DNA from: Corynespora cassiicola
Lineage: Eukaryota; Ascomycota; Dothideomycetes; Pleosporales; Corynesporascaceae
Direction: 5' to 3'
Length of the DNA stretch: 64,000 nucleotides
NCBI GenBank assembly: GCA_022059125.1
Contig: JAEUWY010000021.1
Location: 248,001-312,000, forward strand
Position numbers and translations under genes: made by a program
The notes under the pieces: model-generated
Told to the model about the DNA's origin: nothing
Databases searched by the model: none
What the model saw: the letters and a program-made list of their open reading frames with translations, nothing else
In this document: piece by piece, positions 36,032-46,736 of the stretch
Layout: each line of letters opens with the position of its first letter
Numbering within the stretch: position 1 is the first letter of the stretch

Positions 36032-38666
36032 TTAAGGAAAGCAAGAGTCGAAATTGGAGTTCCATATCCAGCTATAGTCCTGCGCACTGACATTGATGCT
36101 AGCTTGAGGATTTGGCCCATATTCATGAATCGAGGTTTTGCTCGGCAACTCAGTAACAGCTGCAGCTTAATTAGTGTGTGAGTAACCCAATCTGTCAGGT
36201 CGATCTCACCTTGCTCAAAGTCAAACAGTGCCTGCATGATCGTAGGGTCCTCGTAGAAGAAAGAATCATCAGCGTTAAACATCTGGGGGTTAGTATCTGC
36301 GCTTCCACCCAAGCCTATCTCCAAGATTTGACCATTCATACAGGAGTCATCAGGTCCAGTCAATTCAGGATTTTGACAAGTGTTGTTGGTCATATCACTG
36401 CAACCTCGTGACGATACCCCAAGGCGCCGTTCAGCTGCGACTGTGTGAGCTACAAAATCATCATGAGCTGGAACATCGAGCATTTCCTTCATCTCTTTCT
36501 CCAGCAACAACGACATGAGCTTCTTCGAAACAGAAAATCCTTGCCTCGCGATAACACTCTTACTACTGAGGCGCGACTGCATCCCCATCAATTGACGAAG
36601 CCCCATCTTGCATTCGTGCGACGAGGGCGTCATGCTCCTCAAGATGGCGAGGATTGAGAGGGTGATGCTTGCTGTCAAGAGATGCAGACATATAAACGCA
36701 ACGGCATGCGTAGCTCCTGCATCTTTTACAACAGGAGTCGAGCAAATTGCGGAGATCTGTAATGCGGCGTCCTGGCAAATTTGTATAGAGAGCTGACACG
36801 GGTCTGGTGGCTCCATGGAGCACTTGGTATGGTGTGCTCGCGATGTAGACATTCGATAAGATAACAATGGCCTGTGGACGAGGATCTTAGCATTCTCCAA
36901 AGCTAGCTTGAGTGACAAGCTCTGTAGGGGAAACAAATAGTGGTAACAAGCGTTTGAGCACGACCCTAGCCGATGCTGTAGATAGTCCTCGCAAGGAGTC
37001 GCAGTGCTGGTCCTTGGTCGGTCCACCTGAAGTTCTCGTGGAAGTTGTGAGTTCCAAGCGTCAAGCTTCCTGTTCAATTCATTGACGCTCTTAGTAAGCA
37101 AGCGCATATGAGCTGAGGTAGTTGAACCCCCAGCGCCCTCTCTTTTGCTGCTTGCCCTGAGGCTATACAGGTCCAGTAGTGCAGCGCGCACGATGACTGA
37201 AAGTCCGGCCATGGCAACCTTGTAAGAGAGGAGGGTTGCCTGCCCATTACTTCGCCACATGGCCACGTTCCATGTTGGATCTCTCGACCGCTCTGGGTAT
37301 TGGTGAAGTGGGCCGACATCGCAATCATCATCGTTGATGCTCAGTGGATAGCCATAGAGCATTGAACAGAATGTCTCGATCTCGTAAACTGCCCACCAAC
37401 ATCGCTTTCTGGTCTCCCCTGCGCGCTGACGCGGGTTATCGAGGTCAGGAACCTCGGTAAGCTCTTCTTTGGCACGTCGATGCAGTTTGAGTGCCTGCGC
37501 AAGACGCAGTGACAGGCCACAGATTGGCCATGCTTGTTGGGGCTGTCCATGATATACATAGTAGCTCCCCAATAGGACACATGTCTGCACAGCTTCAATA
37601 GAGCTCTCAGCTGCCACGTCCATGATGCTGGATCGTAATCTTTCTAGCAGATGGGATTGAAGCGATGCAGCATGTCCACCAAGTTCAGAAAGTTTTGCGG
37701 TCCGTTCTTGATCCATGTAGCTTAGACTGAGAATACAGACGGCAATGAAGCTACTTACGAATCCAATGGGTGAAGGGTGTTCTTGATGGGTGGACTCGAG
37801 CCCATCATACAAGAGCTGAAGCCTCTGTCTGAAATCACTCTGGTGGAACACAAGAACAAACCAATGGATCCGGTCGAAGTAATTCTCCACCAAGAGATCA
37901 GCAATGTCACGGTGAGGTAATACGGACAACATTGCGGAACATGATGCGCCTGCTGAAGGGTTCGGAGTATCACGATGTGATACTGAGATGGGTGCTGAAG
38001 GTCGCTTTTGGGAGGCGTCTACACTTGTAGGGCTGCAATGAGCCCCGCCTTGTCGAGGTACCGCGAACGAGGAAGTCTCTGCTGCATCTGGTGAAGTTGT
38101 TTCGTGCTGCTGAAAAGCCTTTGCAAGAGTCAGCAAGAAAGATGAAGGGCCGACAGCTGACAGGATCGATGGCTGAAGCTGGCTTACCTCTTCTAGGTAC
38201 TGTATCGATGCGGAATTTGCTGTATACGGAGCATGCTCCACCTGATCATCACCCGGCGCTGACAGGTCTGCTATGGCGACACTCTCGTCACCTTCACAAG
38301 GATTCAAGGCATCAGATGGCTGTTCAGCAAGACTCGCGCGGGGCGCATGCTCGGAGGTAGTTGAGGAACTCGTACGGCGCTCATCGCGGCGGGGCTTCTT
38401 CGCTGGACGGCCAGCCTCATGCACCCTCCAGGTCGTGACTCTGGCGGGGGCAGCGCATGTCACGCCTGCCCTGACACAAAGAGTGCACGGGCGCTGCACG
38501 TCACACTATGATTCAGTCAGTATCAGGCTCTGGCGATTGCACGCAGGAGCAGTGCCTTTAGCTTCTGTTGGCGGCAGCGTTGACACGCAGCCGGAACCCG
38601 GTTGGATGATCGCTTGAGCCCACGCGCTCGCGAGCTGTCGTGTATTGGCGATGAAGTCTGTTCCAT
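36032..38666 (-). CDS. Zn2Cys6 fungal-specific transcription factor
   Basis: A binuclear zinc cluster regulator of about 844 residues. The cluster is C-QR-C-RQQKLK-C-DVQRP-C-TL-C-VRAGVT-C, a perfect C-x2-C-x6-C-x5-C-x2-C-x6-C, but it appears only if an intron at 38506-38555 is removed. That intron starts with GC rather than GT, ends TAG, is 50 bp long and has an ACTGAC branch site. The ATG at 38666 gives a basic leader. The middle homology region (fungal_trans, about 215-520) is visible in YFDRIHWFVLVFHQSDF and RKRCWWAVYEIE. A last intron at 36160-36209 (GTGAGA...CAG) gives an end with DYSWIWNS; without it the frame stops at 36010. It acts in the nucleus. The target is unknown; the divergent DUF218 gene is the nearest candidate. 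Confidence 0.88.
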
Positions 38667-38901
38667 TTTGGAGGGTAGGAGGCATGGAGTTCCGGTCTGA
38701 TGGGACCTTTGAACCCGATCACGTTGACGCTAGGCCTTTTCGGGTAATTGCATCCGGTGGACAACGGCTCCACTGAACGCGCTCCCCAGCACTCCCATAT
38801 ACTATATATGCGCTGGTTCCAATATGGGCGTGCCTACCATTTAGCACGGCCAGATTCTTCCACCTCCCTTCTACACGTCACGACTACTTGCAGTCGCGAA
38901 G
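38667..38901. promoter_or_regulatory. Shared divergent promoter, 235 bp
   Basis: The interval separates the start codons of the Zn2Cys6 regulator and the DUF218 gene. A TATA-like word (ACTATATATGC) lies near 38,803-38,813, about 90-100 bp before the DUF218 ATG. Paired CGG triplets, the usual half sites for such regulators, are not obvious as a clean palindrome. Confidence 0.4.
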
Positions 38902-39708
38902 ATGAGCATTGCAGACGACGTCAACACGATCGCACGCTTCGTATCCTGTGAAGATATCCCGGATCTTCGAACCATTGAGCCGGTGGACTGCATCGTCTTG
39001 TGTGTCTCGTCTGTACTCCATAGCTGTGGGACGGTCTTCGATATCATCCATGCACGCCCCGACATCACGAAGACTCTGGTGCTCTGCGGTGGCATTGGCC
39101 ACTCCACGGAACCTATCTACGATGCCGTAGCACAACATCCGAGGTTCAAAAAGGTCGCGGCGGAGATAAGAGGTCTGCCTGAAGCGCAGGTGTTGCACCA
39201 CATCTTCCAACATTTCTACGCGTCACGATTTTCAAACAAGCATCCATCTCCGCGGATCTTGTTGGAGGACCGTTCAATCACTTGCGCGACGAATGCCATA
39301 GAGGCACGGAAACTACTAGAGACATCCGAAATCCACTATCCGGACTCCATGGTCATAATCCAGGATCCGACAATGGTTCGGCGTACGCTGGAGTGCTTCA
39401 AGAAAGTCTACGAGGATTCACCACAACTGCATTTCAAAGGCTGCCCGGTATTTGTGCCACTTGTCAAGTTGAACAAAGACGGAGAGCTTCTTTTTACGGC
39501 CCCACAAGTCCCCCAAGAGCAGATGTGGCCGATGACACGCTACCTGGAGCTGGTGATGGGGGAGATCCCACGTATGCGAGACGATGAGAACGGATATGGA
39601 CCGAAGGGAAAGGGCCTTATAGCCCATGTCGACATTCCTGCTGATGTAGAAGAAGCATACGATAGGTTATGTAAAGCTATCCCCAACCGTAGATACAAGT
39701 CGATGTAA
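38902..39708 (+). CDS. DUF218 (YdcF-like) domain protein
   Basis: One exon of 268 codons. The pattern is that of the DUF218/YdcF fold: a beta strand VDCIVLCVSS, the loop VLCGGIGHST, then ILLEDRSITCATNAIEA, where the E-D-R-S-x-x-T/C-x-x-N motif of the family lies, and a later MVIIQDPTMVRRT strand and helix. Bacterial relatives bind nucleotide-like ligands (YdcF binds S-adenosylmethionine) or act on the cell envelope. The biochemical role in fungi is not known. There is no signal peptide or membrane helix, so it is probably cytosolic. It is divergent from the Zn2Cys6 gene. Confidence 0.82.
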   Translation: MSIADDVNTIARFVSCEDIPDLRTIEPVDCIVLCVSSVLHSCGTVFDIIHARPDITKTLVLCGGIGHSTEPIYDAVAQHPRFKKVAAEIRGLPEAQVLHHIFQHFYASRFSNKHPSPRILLEDRSITCATNAIEARKLLETSEIHYPDSMVIIQDPTMVRRTLECFKKVYEDSPQLHFKGCPVFVPLVKLNKDGELLFTAPQVPQEQMWPMTRYLELVMGEIPRMRDDENGYGPKGKGLIAHVDIPADVEEAYDRLCKAIPNRRYKSM

Positions 39709-40864
39709 TAGGAGTAAGCTTTTACAGTTTTAGGCCTATTTGTTCTATTGATAACGTTAAAGAGCAATTAATCAAAAGAAAAAATTGTATCTACTTTGCA
39801 TCTAAAAAGAGAAAATGTAGACATAGTACAGACTCTGCGTAAGTATGGTACAATATCATGCCTTATATCGAGCTCATATTGGCAAGAGTAACTAGTGATT
39901 TGGCGTTCTGAATTCTTCTAGCTTATTGCTTAAGGGTACAGTAGATGATAATCCATGAATGGAAGAGATCTTCTTGGAGGAATAAAGGCCTTTGGCACGG
40001 TGCCGCGCGACATGTGGATGTTGAGATTTTAAAGGCCATATGCAGTTGAGATTGTCCACATTTGAGTTACACCTGTGATGAATAGAACTTGTAAGATTAA
40101 CTTCTTCCTAGATGGGTAGAATTCAATAAGGTTAAAATTGAAAAATCATTTCACATGAATGTAGCGCAGCTCCCAACCCATTTGAGAACAAGTCTAATGC
40201 CTGTAGAAAACGATACATCGTGATCTTAATCATAACTCAGGCACATTATGGAATATCGTCATTATACATCTGTACTAAAGCGATCAGTGCTGGCTATATT
40301 CCTCGCTATTAAGACTGATTCATCACATTTGACTCCATCTCTCACCGCGCCCCAACGCTCCATAAACACCACTCGCGATCCCCTGAACACTTTTCTCATT
40401 GTACTTGTTCACCCTTTCTGCAGATCCGCTCAATTCCATCTCATTCCCCCCAGAAAACCTGCTCTGCCTCTCCAAAAGAATGCGGGGCAACCGTGCGCCC
40501 AAGGCCCAAACCTTCTCAGGCACAAACTTACCGGGGCCATGCCCGCCGCCCCACGAACAAGGCCGAACAATAACCAGAGATCCCCGCCGCGCCCCCGTAA
40601 GATCGAAAGCCAGGCCATTTGTGTTTCAGGGCGCCCTGAGGGAAGTCGCCCCATTGGTGGGCCGTCGGAGCGATGCTCGCGACATCGTGGACGCTCGGCC
40701 GTGCTGGCGTGCTGGTGTGTGTTTAGATGCGGGCAAGGGCACGCCAGGCCAGGGGATGAATGGGGAGCTGATAACAGGACACATGAAGGTTAGCCCGGGG
40801 GGGGAAGGGGGCTGGGCAGCAGTCCTCCTTCTCTGTTGTCATTTTCCTTCTCTGCTACGTTTTC
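39709..40864. other. Intergenic region, AT-rich then GC-rich
   Basis: Positions 39,710-40,320 are AT-rich and non-coding. From 40,440 to 40,860 the sequence is GC-rich with overlapping open frames on both strands, none recognisable. This is the upstream side of the first membrane protein gene and may include its 5' leader. Confidence 0.35.
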
Positions 40865-41740
40865 ATGGCGCGCGCGATCATGGGGTCCCCAACACGGAGG
40901 GCTGGGCTCGTCCTGTTGCTCTTGCTTTCGATGAGCGCAATGGTGTGTGCGGATACGCAGTGCTACAACCCCGACGGCTCCCTCTCAACATACATCTCCT
41001 GTAATTCCGATCCCCGCGCATCCTCGACGCTGTGCTGCCCACAAGACTCCTACTGCACGAAGGCGAACCTGTGCCTCCCCCGAGACTGGCTGAACGCATC
41101 TTCTGGGCTTACGAATCGCGACTTTTACCTGCGGGGACGGTGCTCGGACAGGTCGGGGGAGGCTCTAGAATGTGGGCGCGACATCTGCAACGACGAGAAG
41201 GCAGGCGGGGAAAGAGTGCGATACTGCGGCGATGGAATCTTCTGCTGCGCGGGCCGAGGACAAGAGTGTTGTAATGTCGACGCGGGGCGCAATCTGCGAC
41301 TTGGGGATCCGATCATATACGCGACGGTTATTACGAACTCTTCAACTCTGCCTTTACCCTCCGCGTCGCACAACTCAACGACAGCTCAACCACCACTGCC
41401 CCAGACCACGCCTAATCACGCGACACCGAGTCCCTCTTCTTCTTCGCCCCGTTCGTCAGAGCGCGTATCTTCGGATTCTGCCGATTCAGCACATAGCACC
41501 GACAATGTGGCCGTCGGCGCTGGCGTCGGCGCATCGGTCGGCTTCGTGTTCCTCGCCGGCGTTGGAGTTGCCGGGTGGTACATACGAAGGAGATATTTCA
41601 AATGCCGTGCAGACGAAGCGGAGGGACGTCAATACGCTGTGCCGGCACTGGGGGTTTCCTATGTACGCGCAGGACTCCAAGAAGCTGGGATTGTTGATGC
41701 TCGACGAGGCGACGAGAAACGAGCAGGGGCAATACGATGA
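40865..41740 (+). CDS. Cys-rich single-pass membrane protein
   Basis: 291 codons. A signal peptide (hydrophobic core LVLLLLLSMSAMVCA, cut near residue 29) is followed by a Cys-rich ectodomain beginning CYNPDGS, with pairs such as TLCCPQ, IFCCAG and ECCN. Next come a Ser/Thr/Pro-rich stalk (about 160-215), one membrane helix (about 218-240, VGAGVGASVGFVFLAGVGVA) and a short basic cytosolic tail. This layout is common in Pezizomycotina surface proteins of unknown function and recalls wall-stress sensors. The C-terminal tail after the helix may be altered by an unseen intron. Two more single-pass proteins follow on the other strand. Confidence 0.72.
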   Translation: MARAIMGSPTRRAGLVLLLLLSMSAMVCADTQCYNPDGSLSTYISCNSDPRASSTLCCPQDSYCTKANLCLPRDWLNASSGLTNRDFYLRGRCSDRSGEALECGRDICNDEKAGGERVRYCGDGIFCCAGRGQECCNVDAGRNLRLGDPIIYATVITNSSTLPLPSASHNSTTAQPPLPQTTPNHATPSPSSSSPRSSERVSSDSADSAHSTDNVAVGAGVGASVGFVFLAGVGVAGWYIRRRYFKCRADEAEGRQYAVPALGVSYVRAGLQEAGIVDARRGDEKRAGAIR

Positions 41741-41806
41741 CAGCTGATGATCCCATCGTTTTTGAAAAGCCCTAAGATTACGTATGGTCGCAATACGAAG
41801 CAATGC

Positions 41807-42502
41807 TCATTCTTCTCGCGCTGCTTGAAAAGATACCCTGGGCGTGCCGTCTAGCTCATGGACCGGGTTTTGCCCCAATGCCTCGACGTCGTTTGCCTCG
41901 GTAGCCAATTCTTGAGGTTGGTTTTCGGCGCGCAGCTCGTGGATGGACATGCCGCCAATCTCTGACTTATCGACTTCACCGTTGTCATCTTCCCTGGCAT
42001 TGATTTCCGCCCCTCCACTTTCGGTAGCACCTCCTCTCTGTGCTTGCGAGCCTTTTGATCTACTGCGATGTCGCATGCCCATAAAGTATGCAATGGCCAT
42101 GAAAAGGAATACTCCCAGAGGAAGGCCGACGCCAAGTCCGATCTTCGCGCCTGTAGAGAAGGAACTTCCCTGATCTATGGATTTTTGGTTGGGAGATGGA
42201 GAGGTGGCAGCAGGGTTGAAACTTCCCTCTGGTGTAACTGTGATGGTAGTCACTACGGTAGCGGTAGTCTCGTACGTGCTTGTCAGCGTGACTGTAATGA
42301 TGTTCCCATCTGACAACGTCCTAGTCGACACTATTGTTGTTCCAATGATACTTATGAGTTCCACAGCCGTCGTATAGCCCGTAGCCCCAATGATTGGCAT
42401 TTTGGACGCAACAGTACAGATAGTTGAATGGAAGGCTAGGACAGAGCAAAGAGCGAGAGTGGTCTTTTGAATGGTAAGGCTGACCAAGAAGACCAGTTTC
42501 AT
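41807..42502 (-). CDS. Single-pass membrane protein with Thr/Val-rich ectodomain
   Basis: 231 codons from the ATG at 42502, which starts a signal-like leader (MKLVFLVSLTIQKTTLALC); an in-frame ATG at 42547 would add 15 residues. The ectodomain is Thr/Val-rich, with VTLTSTYETTATVVTTITVT. A glycine-rich membrane helix follows (KIGLGVGLPLGVFLFMAIAY), then a charged tail containing HELRAENQPQEL and VHELDGTPR. Such 'HEL...ELDGTP' tails recur in fungal single-pass proteins of unknown function. It is convergent with the Cys-rich protein gene, 66 bp apart. Confidence 0.68.
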   Translation of the reverse strand: MKLVFLVSLTIQKTTLALCSVLAFHSTICTVASKMPIIGATGYTTAVELISIIGTTIVSTRTLSDGNIITVTLTSTYETTATVVTTITVTPEGSFNPAATSPSPNQKSIDQGSSFSTGAKIGLGVGLPLGVFLFMAIAYFMGMRHRSRSKGSQAQRGGATESGGAEINAREDDNGEVDKSEIGGMSIHELRAENQPQELATEANDVEALGQNPVHELDGTPRVSFQAAREE

Positions 42503-43266
42503 TGAGTCTTTCAGCCTCACGTCCTTCAGTTCAAAGGATGCATGCATAGATTAATGGGCCAGGGGCTGACGATCGTAGCGAGTAAGCTGCGTGTTGACGT
42601 TCGACAAAGCTGCGGTCATGTGAACTTTCAAGCCAATCAAATTCATGCCAAGCTTACAGGACGCAGGTAGATGCCATCATTCATTACTATTATATTCTGC
42701 CCCGACATTTTTTGGAATGAACGGTCTGCCTCTTCTTCTATTAGCTTTCCTGGTCTACGGTGCCCATGTCGATATCTGTAACTCGTGCGATTTGTTCTAA
42801 TCCTCTTTGTTCTTACTGTGATTTGATATCTCTTCATCCAACTGCCCCAATACTTGTTTGTGGCCCCTGACGCCTCTCCGGCCTCTTATCACTATCTATA
42901 CCATTTGAAGCATGGCCCCTTGGAAAGCCGTCGACTTATGCCTATTGCCTTCGCCTGGCAGCGGCCCTCTGGCGGAAACAATGGCTTGATGATACAAAGC
43001 TCTCAGCGACTACCCTGACCAGCTACTAATCGACTTGGGGCATATTTTCCCCCGATTCATGATTAACTGCAGTGAGTGTTTCGTTCGATTAGATGAGGCT
43101 CGATCTGAAGCGGGAGTCGGACTCGATGGACTTTGCAGATTCTTTGGAACACGCAAAGAAGTCTTGGTGTTGTTTCTTTACCCACTGTCGGCGCAGTAGG
43201 CCTCTGTGGGTTGGGTTTTGCTGTTGCACTCGTGAGGCCGTCCAGTCAGGCCTCGATGGGGCAACT
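42503..43266. other. Intergenic region between two membrane protein genes
   Basis: No supported gene. It holds the upstream side of the Thr/Val-rich protein gene and the 3' side of the next gene on the same strand. Confidence 0.4.
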
Positions 43267-43977
43267 TCAAGGTAGGCGGTCCCCATCGCGATTTCTCCCC
43301 AGGAACCAGCGGGAAGGCCTCGAAAAAGAGCTATGCCGATTGGAAAGAAATGCGTCCTCGGGCGGAGAAACGGCAAGGGGCGATACAGCGAGTGGAGATG
43401 GGCTGAGTGGAGAGGGCTCGAGCGGGGATACGCTCAGACCAAGGGTTTCGCGGTTGGTCGGATCCTCGCCCACACGATCCAGTTGGCCTTCGAGTGCAAC
43501 GCTCCACGACTTCCATCCATTCAGTTGATCGGGTTGCGGCATGTCTCCTTCCAATTCTTGAGGGGGGGTATGCTGGGGATCCAACTCCTGGGCGGGCAGT
43601 TTGTTGGGCAGTTCTGGAATCAGCTCGGTGCCCAGTTCGTGAATGGCATGGGCATCGGCTTCGATAGCGTTGTGGTAATGGGAATACTGATGGTGTTGGT
43701 TCTTTTCCTGAGGCCATGGCTGAGGACAAGTCGGCGGCTGCGATGAGGCCTGTTCCTCGGCCTTTGACTTCACTGCTGCCTTCTCGCGCAGTCTCCTGCG
43801 GCGCCGCATTGCGAAGAAGCCCAGACAAGCGATGAGGATGGTAGCAACCGAGACGGCGACGCCAATTGCGATGCCGCGCTTCATGCCCGGAAGGGCGCCT
43901 TCTTCGTCGGATGGGTCGGTGGAGCGGCTCGTGATCAAAGTCGCGAACGATGGCGTGGTAGCAGGTCGAGGTACCAT
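43267..43977 (-). CDS. Single-pass membrane protein, 5' end incomplete
   Basis: From the ATG at 43977 the frame gives 236 residues: a short Ser/Thr-rich stalk, a membrane helix (GIAIGVAVSVATILIACLGF) followed by the stop-transfer run MRRRRRLREK, and a long tail with IHELGTELIPELPNKLP and repeated SPL/AVSP words. It resembles the protein encoded at 41807-42502 in layout. A strong 3' splice site (pyrimidine run then CACCAG, near 43,994) just upstream suggests that exons coding for a signal peptide and ectodomain lie further up on this strand between 43,995 and about 44,860. I could not define them with confidence. Confidence 0.55.
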   Translation of the reverse strand: MVPRPATTPSFATLITSRSTDPSDEEGALPGMKRGIAIGVAVSVATILIACLGFFAMRRRRRLREKAAVKSKAEEQASSQPPTCPQPWPQEKNQHHQYSHYHNAIEADAHAIHELGTELIPELPNKLPAQELDPQHTPPQELEGDMPQPDQLNGWKSWSVALEGQLDRVGEDPTNRETLGLSVSPLEPSPLSPSPLAVSPLAVSPPEDAFLSNRHSSFSRPSRWFLGRNRDGDRLP

Positions 43978-45458
43978 TGTCAGGCGCGATTTCTGGTGAA
44001 CAACGGGGGAATAGAGCAGAAAACAAGACGACGGAGCGTGGGGAACATTGGCAACATAGCGGTTTTGTGGAGCTGGGCGCTTAGGCGGTGGGAACGAGGC
44101 CAAACAGGCAGCCGAGCCCCTGCGTGCGGCGCAGCGTGCGAGCGAGGCTACCTCGAGGCGAAATCTGGCTGCCGGCGCTTGGAGGACGGCCAGCGGGTGC
44201 TTCGCCGAATAGAGTGTCGAGCAGCGTGCCACAGACGCCCCAGTGATCGCTGCTCGAAAAGCTTGAAGTCAGCCAGCGAGATGGCCCACGGCCATCGATT
44301 GGGGGTGAGGACAACAAGAGCCTGGCTGCTGCGGCGGCGTGGCAGCGCTGTCATGCAAGATTGCGGCTCAAACATGGCCGTGTATGCGGGCGGGACGAGC
44401 TGGTGTCCCATTTCGTCGCGATGGGGAACGCTGCACAGCGATCACAGTCGAAACGAAAGAAACGCAGCCAGGTGGCAGGTGATGGCACCCGCTGGCACTT
44501 GGAGACACCTGGGAGAGCATGAAGCCGTTCGGTCAGCCCGCGTAGGACCGACGCCGTCATCGAGGGGCTGTGGTGGCTGTAGGTGACATTGAAGGAGCTT
44601 GAAACTCCGTCTTGACCGGCGATGGACGCTCAAAGTCGCCCAAGAGTCGGAGCGCGTGCACGGGGGTGGCAGTGGCAGGCAGCGGGAGTGGGTGGCTGGG
44701 AGGTTGGTGTCGCGGTGTGGTGTCGCTGTTTGGGGGCCGAAAGATGGCGGAGACGAGCCTTTCCTGTTCGGGACTGGCGGGCTTGTACACCTCGTCGGCA
44801 CTGTATTGCCCGCGAGTCCAAGCTCGAGTCTCATTGCTATTCAACGGTCGATCCATGCATTGGCGGCACTCCTTGTCTCAGCCGATGGGGAACTTTATAC
44901 GTCGACTCCTACACGGCGAGGAACTGGAAGGTGGAAAAGCAGGTCATGGAGACTGTGGCAAGTGTTGTAGCGATTGATAAGAACGCATGTCCCACTCTCT
45001 TGCGTCAAAAAAATATGGACCAAATGTGCCAGGGGGATTCCTCGGTTCAGACATACAACAGCTGAGACTTTTGCTACAGTGCTTTGGCGACAATCGAAAT
45101 GGTTGGCGTGGACAACGATTCAAAATCCAACACGCCCCTGACCAATACCCGAACCAGCGACCTTGGGACGATGAAGCCTACACGCATGTGCCGGCAATTT
45201 CCTACCCAACAGCTTCGTCAGCCAACGTTACCGACCAATGTCCTCCTGCTGAAAACACAGTATATTCAAGAGTGTACCCCAAGTTTGAGCATGTCCATTG
45301 GCTCTGGGATAGGATTTGACATGCCTTTACCCATCACGTGTCTGGCAAGCGGCTGACACCTTCACTTCGACACCCAAAATAACCCTGCAATTTACTATCT
45401 CTGAAACAGTCAGCCTCATTTCCAGGTTGCTACGAAACCACTGCTCATAACACACCAA
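43978..45458. other. Possible 5' exons of the upstream membrane protein gene; otherwise unassigned
   Basis: Several overlapping open frames exist on both strands. On the minus strand some pieces could be ectodomain exons of the preceding gene, but no set of splice sites joins them clearly. Positions 44,870-45,450 show nothing recognisable. Confidence 0.3.
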
Positions 45459-46029
45459 GTGTCCTTGCTCGCGTTACCCATCACCTCCATTTTCCAACCC
45501 TCACATCTCTCACACCTTCTCACGATTGGAGACTTCACAATTCCTGAACTGCCGCCAGACTGGATCCTCGAGTACAAGGTTGGGCCAGGTCGCGCCCCGT
45601 ATTCACAGATTAACGACCACTACCATCCGCCGCCCGCGACCCAGCAGCAGAAACAGGTAGAGGGAATTCGAGCTCGGGCTCTACATCGCCGAGTTGACGC
45701 TCCTCAAGGACATCGCCTCCTGTCTCCAGCCTAGCTGCCTCGCCGATGCGGGCCTGGTAGGGCAGCTCCTGTCATTCGCCGGCCCAGGCGACGCTGTGGT
45801 CAAGCTCAATGGCGCCCGGGGCAAGGTGTTCGATGGGCGCCCACGTAGTTTCTGCCAGTCTGTGTCGAGGCTCCATTGCCCTGGGTCTGTCCTGAGGGCA
45901 ATGCATCCTGTGCAGGGCGTTGCGGCTGCCGAGCTGCTCTTGCCCAAGCAGGTCGCGGACTGCTTTGACTTTGCGGATCTCGCACGATCGCTCGGCATTC
46001 GGGTGAGTTTCTTTCCTGATAATTTGTGA
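45459..46029 (+). CDS. Hypothetical protein, weak evidence
   Basis: Two adjacent frames look moderately protein-like. The first, from 45459, reads IPELPPDWILEYKVGPGRAP. The second, ending at 46029, reads DIASCLQPSCLADAGLVG and AELLLPKQVADCFDFADLAR. They are in different frames; a donor-like GTAGAG follows CAG at 45656, but no acceptor was settled. I do not recognise a family. It could be a two-exon gene, a relic, or chance. Confidence 0.25.
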
Positions 46030-46325
46030 GTCTGTTGGCCTAAAGATCCACAAATGTCTTTAGGGGATATGCAAGAGATAGATGAGGAGAGAGGTGAGAT
46101 GGAGATGGAGATAGAAGATGGGTAGGAAGAAGATGTAGAGTAGGAGGGCGATGCCCTTAAGTTCGACAATTGCTGGGTTCATATCGCTCTACGAGGTGTG
46201 AGAACTGACAAACGCTTGAATGAATTTGTTTCTGTCTCATCAATAGGATGATGCGATTCATGGTAATTGTCTTTTTCGTTATTTGGTCTGGGTCGGCATT
46301 GAGGGCCAAGCTGTTAAATGGCTCC

Positions 46326-46361
<36 letters not shown>

Positions 46362-46736
46362 TGTTGCATTGACATTCAATCGACAGATATGCAGGTGATG
46401 GAAGATAATGCCTTGAATGTAATGCATACGATGCCTCCAAAGACCCGTTGATCTTGTAATACGAATGAGGCGGTGGTTAGGCGAGTAAGATGCGGGAATC
46501 CTCCCGCCCGTAAGCGGGCGTCCGTCACGTCCGGTCACCGTAGCTCATCCTGCGGAGAATACATCGGGCCTTTTATAGTCATCCTGATAGTTCTTTTGGT
46601 TTAGTGCGCGTTACTCGCGGCATTCAATATCTACGTGCCAGCCGTCACCAGAGACTGCGATTCCTAAATCAACGACACCGTGGTAAACTGACCCGCGAGA
46701 GCCGCATTGCTGATATCGTATTGCAAAGCCCAGAAT
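46030..46736. other. Intergenic region with microsatellite and hairpin
   Basis: No supported gene. A purine-rich GAGATG-type stretch lies near 46,085-46,125. A perfect 6-bp stem with a 4-base loop (CGCCCG / CGGGCG) lies at 46505-46520. Confidence 0.4.
46326..46361. repeat. (ATG)12 microsatellite
   Basis: Twelve uninterrupted ATG units, 36 bp, in the intergenic region downstream of the first tyrosinase gene. On the minus strand it would read as polyhistidine, but no supported gene uses it. Confidence 0.95.

Noticed and set aside
43996..44586. A 196-codon plus-strand frame
   Set aside because: Antisense to the likely 5' part of a membrane protein gene, with unnatural Arg/Gly-rich composition.
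46326..46361. Polyhistidine-coding segment on the minus strand
   Set aside because: It is a plain (ATG)12 microsatellite in intergenic DNA; the frame around it has no other support.
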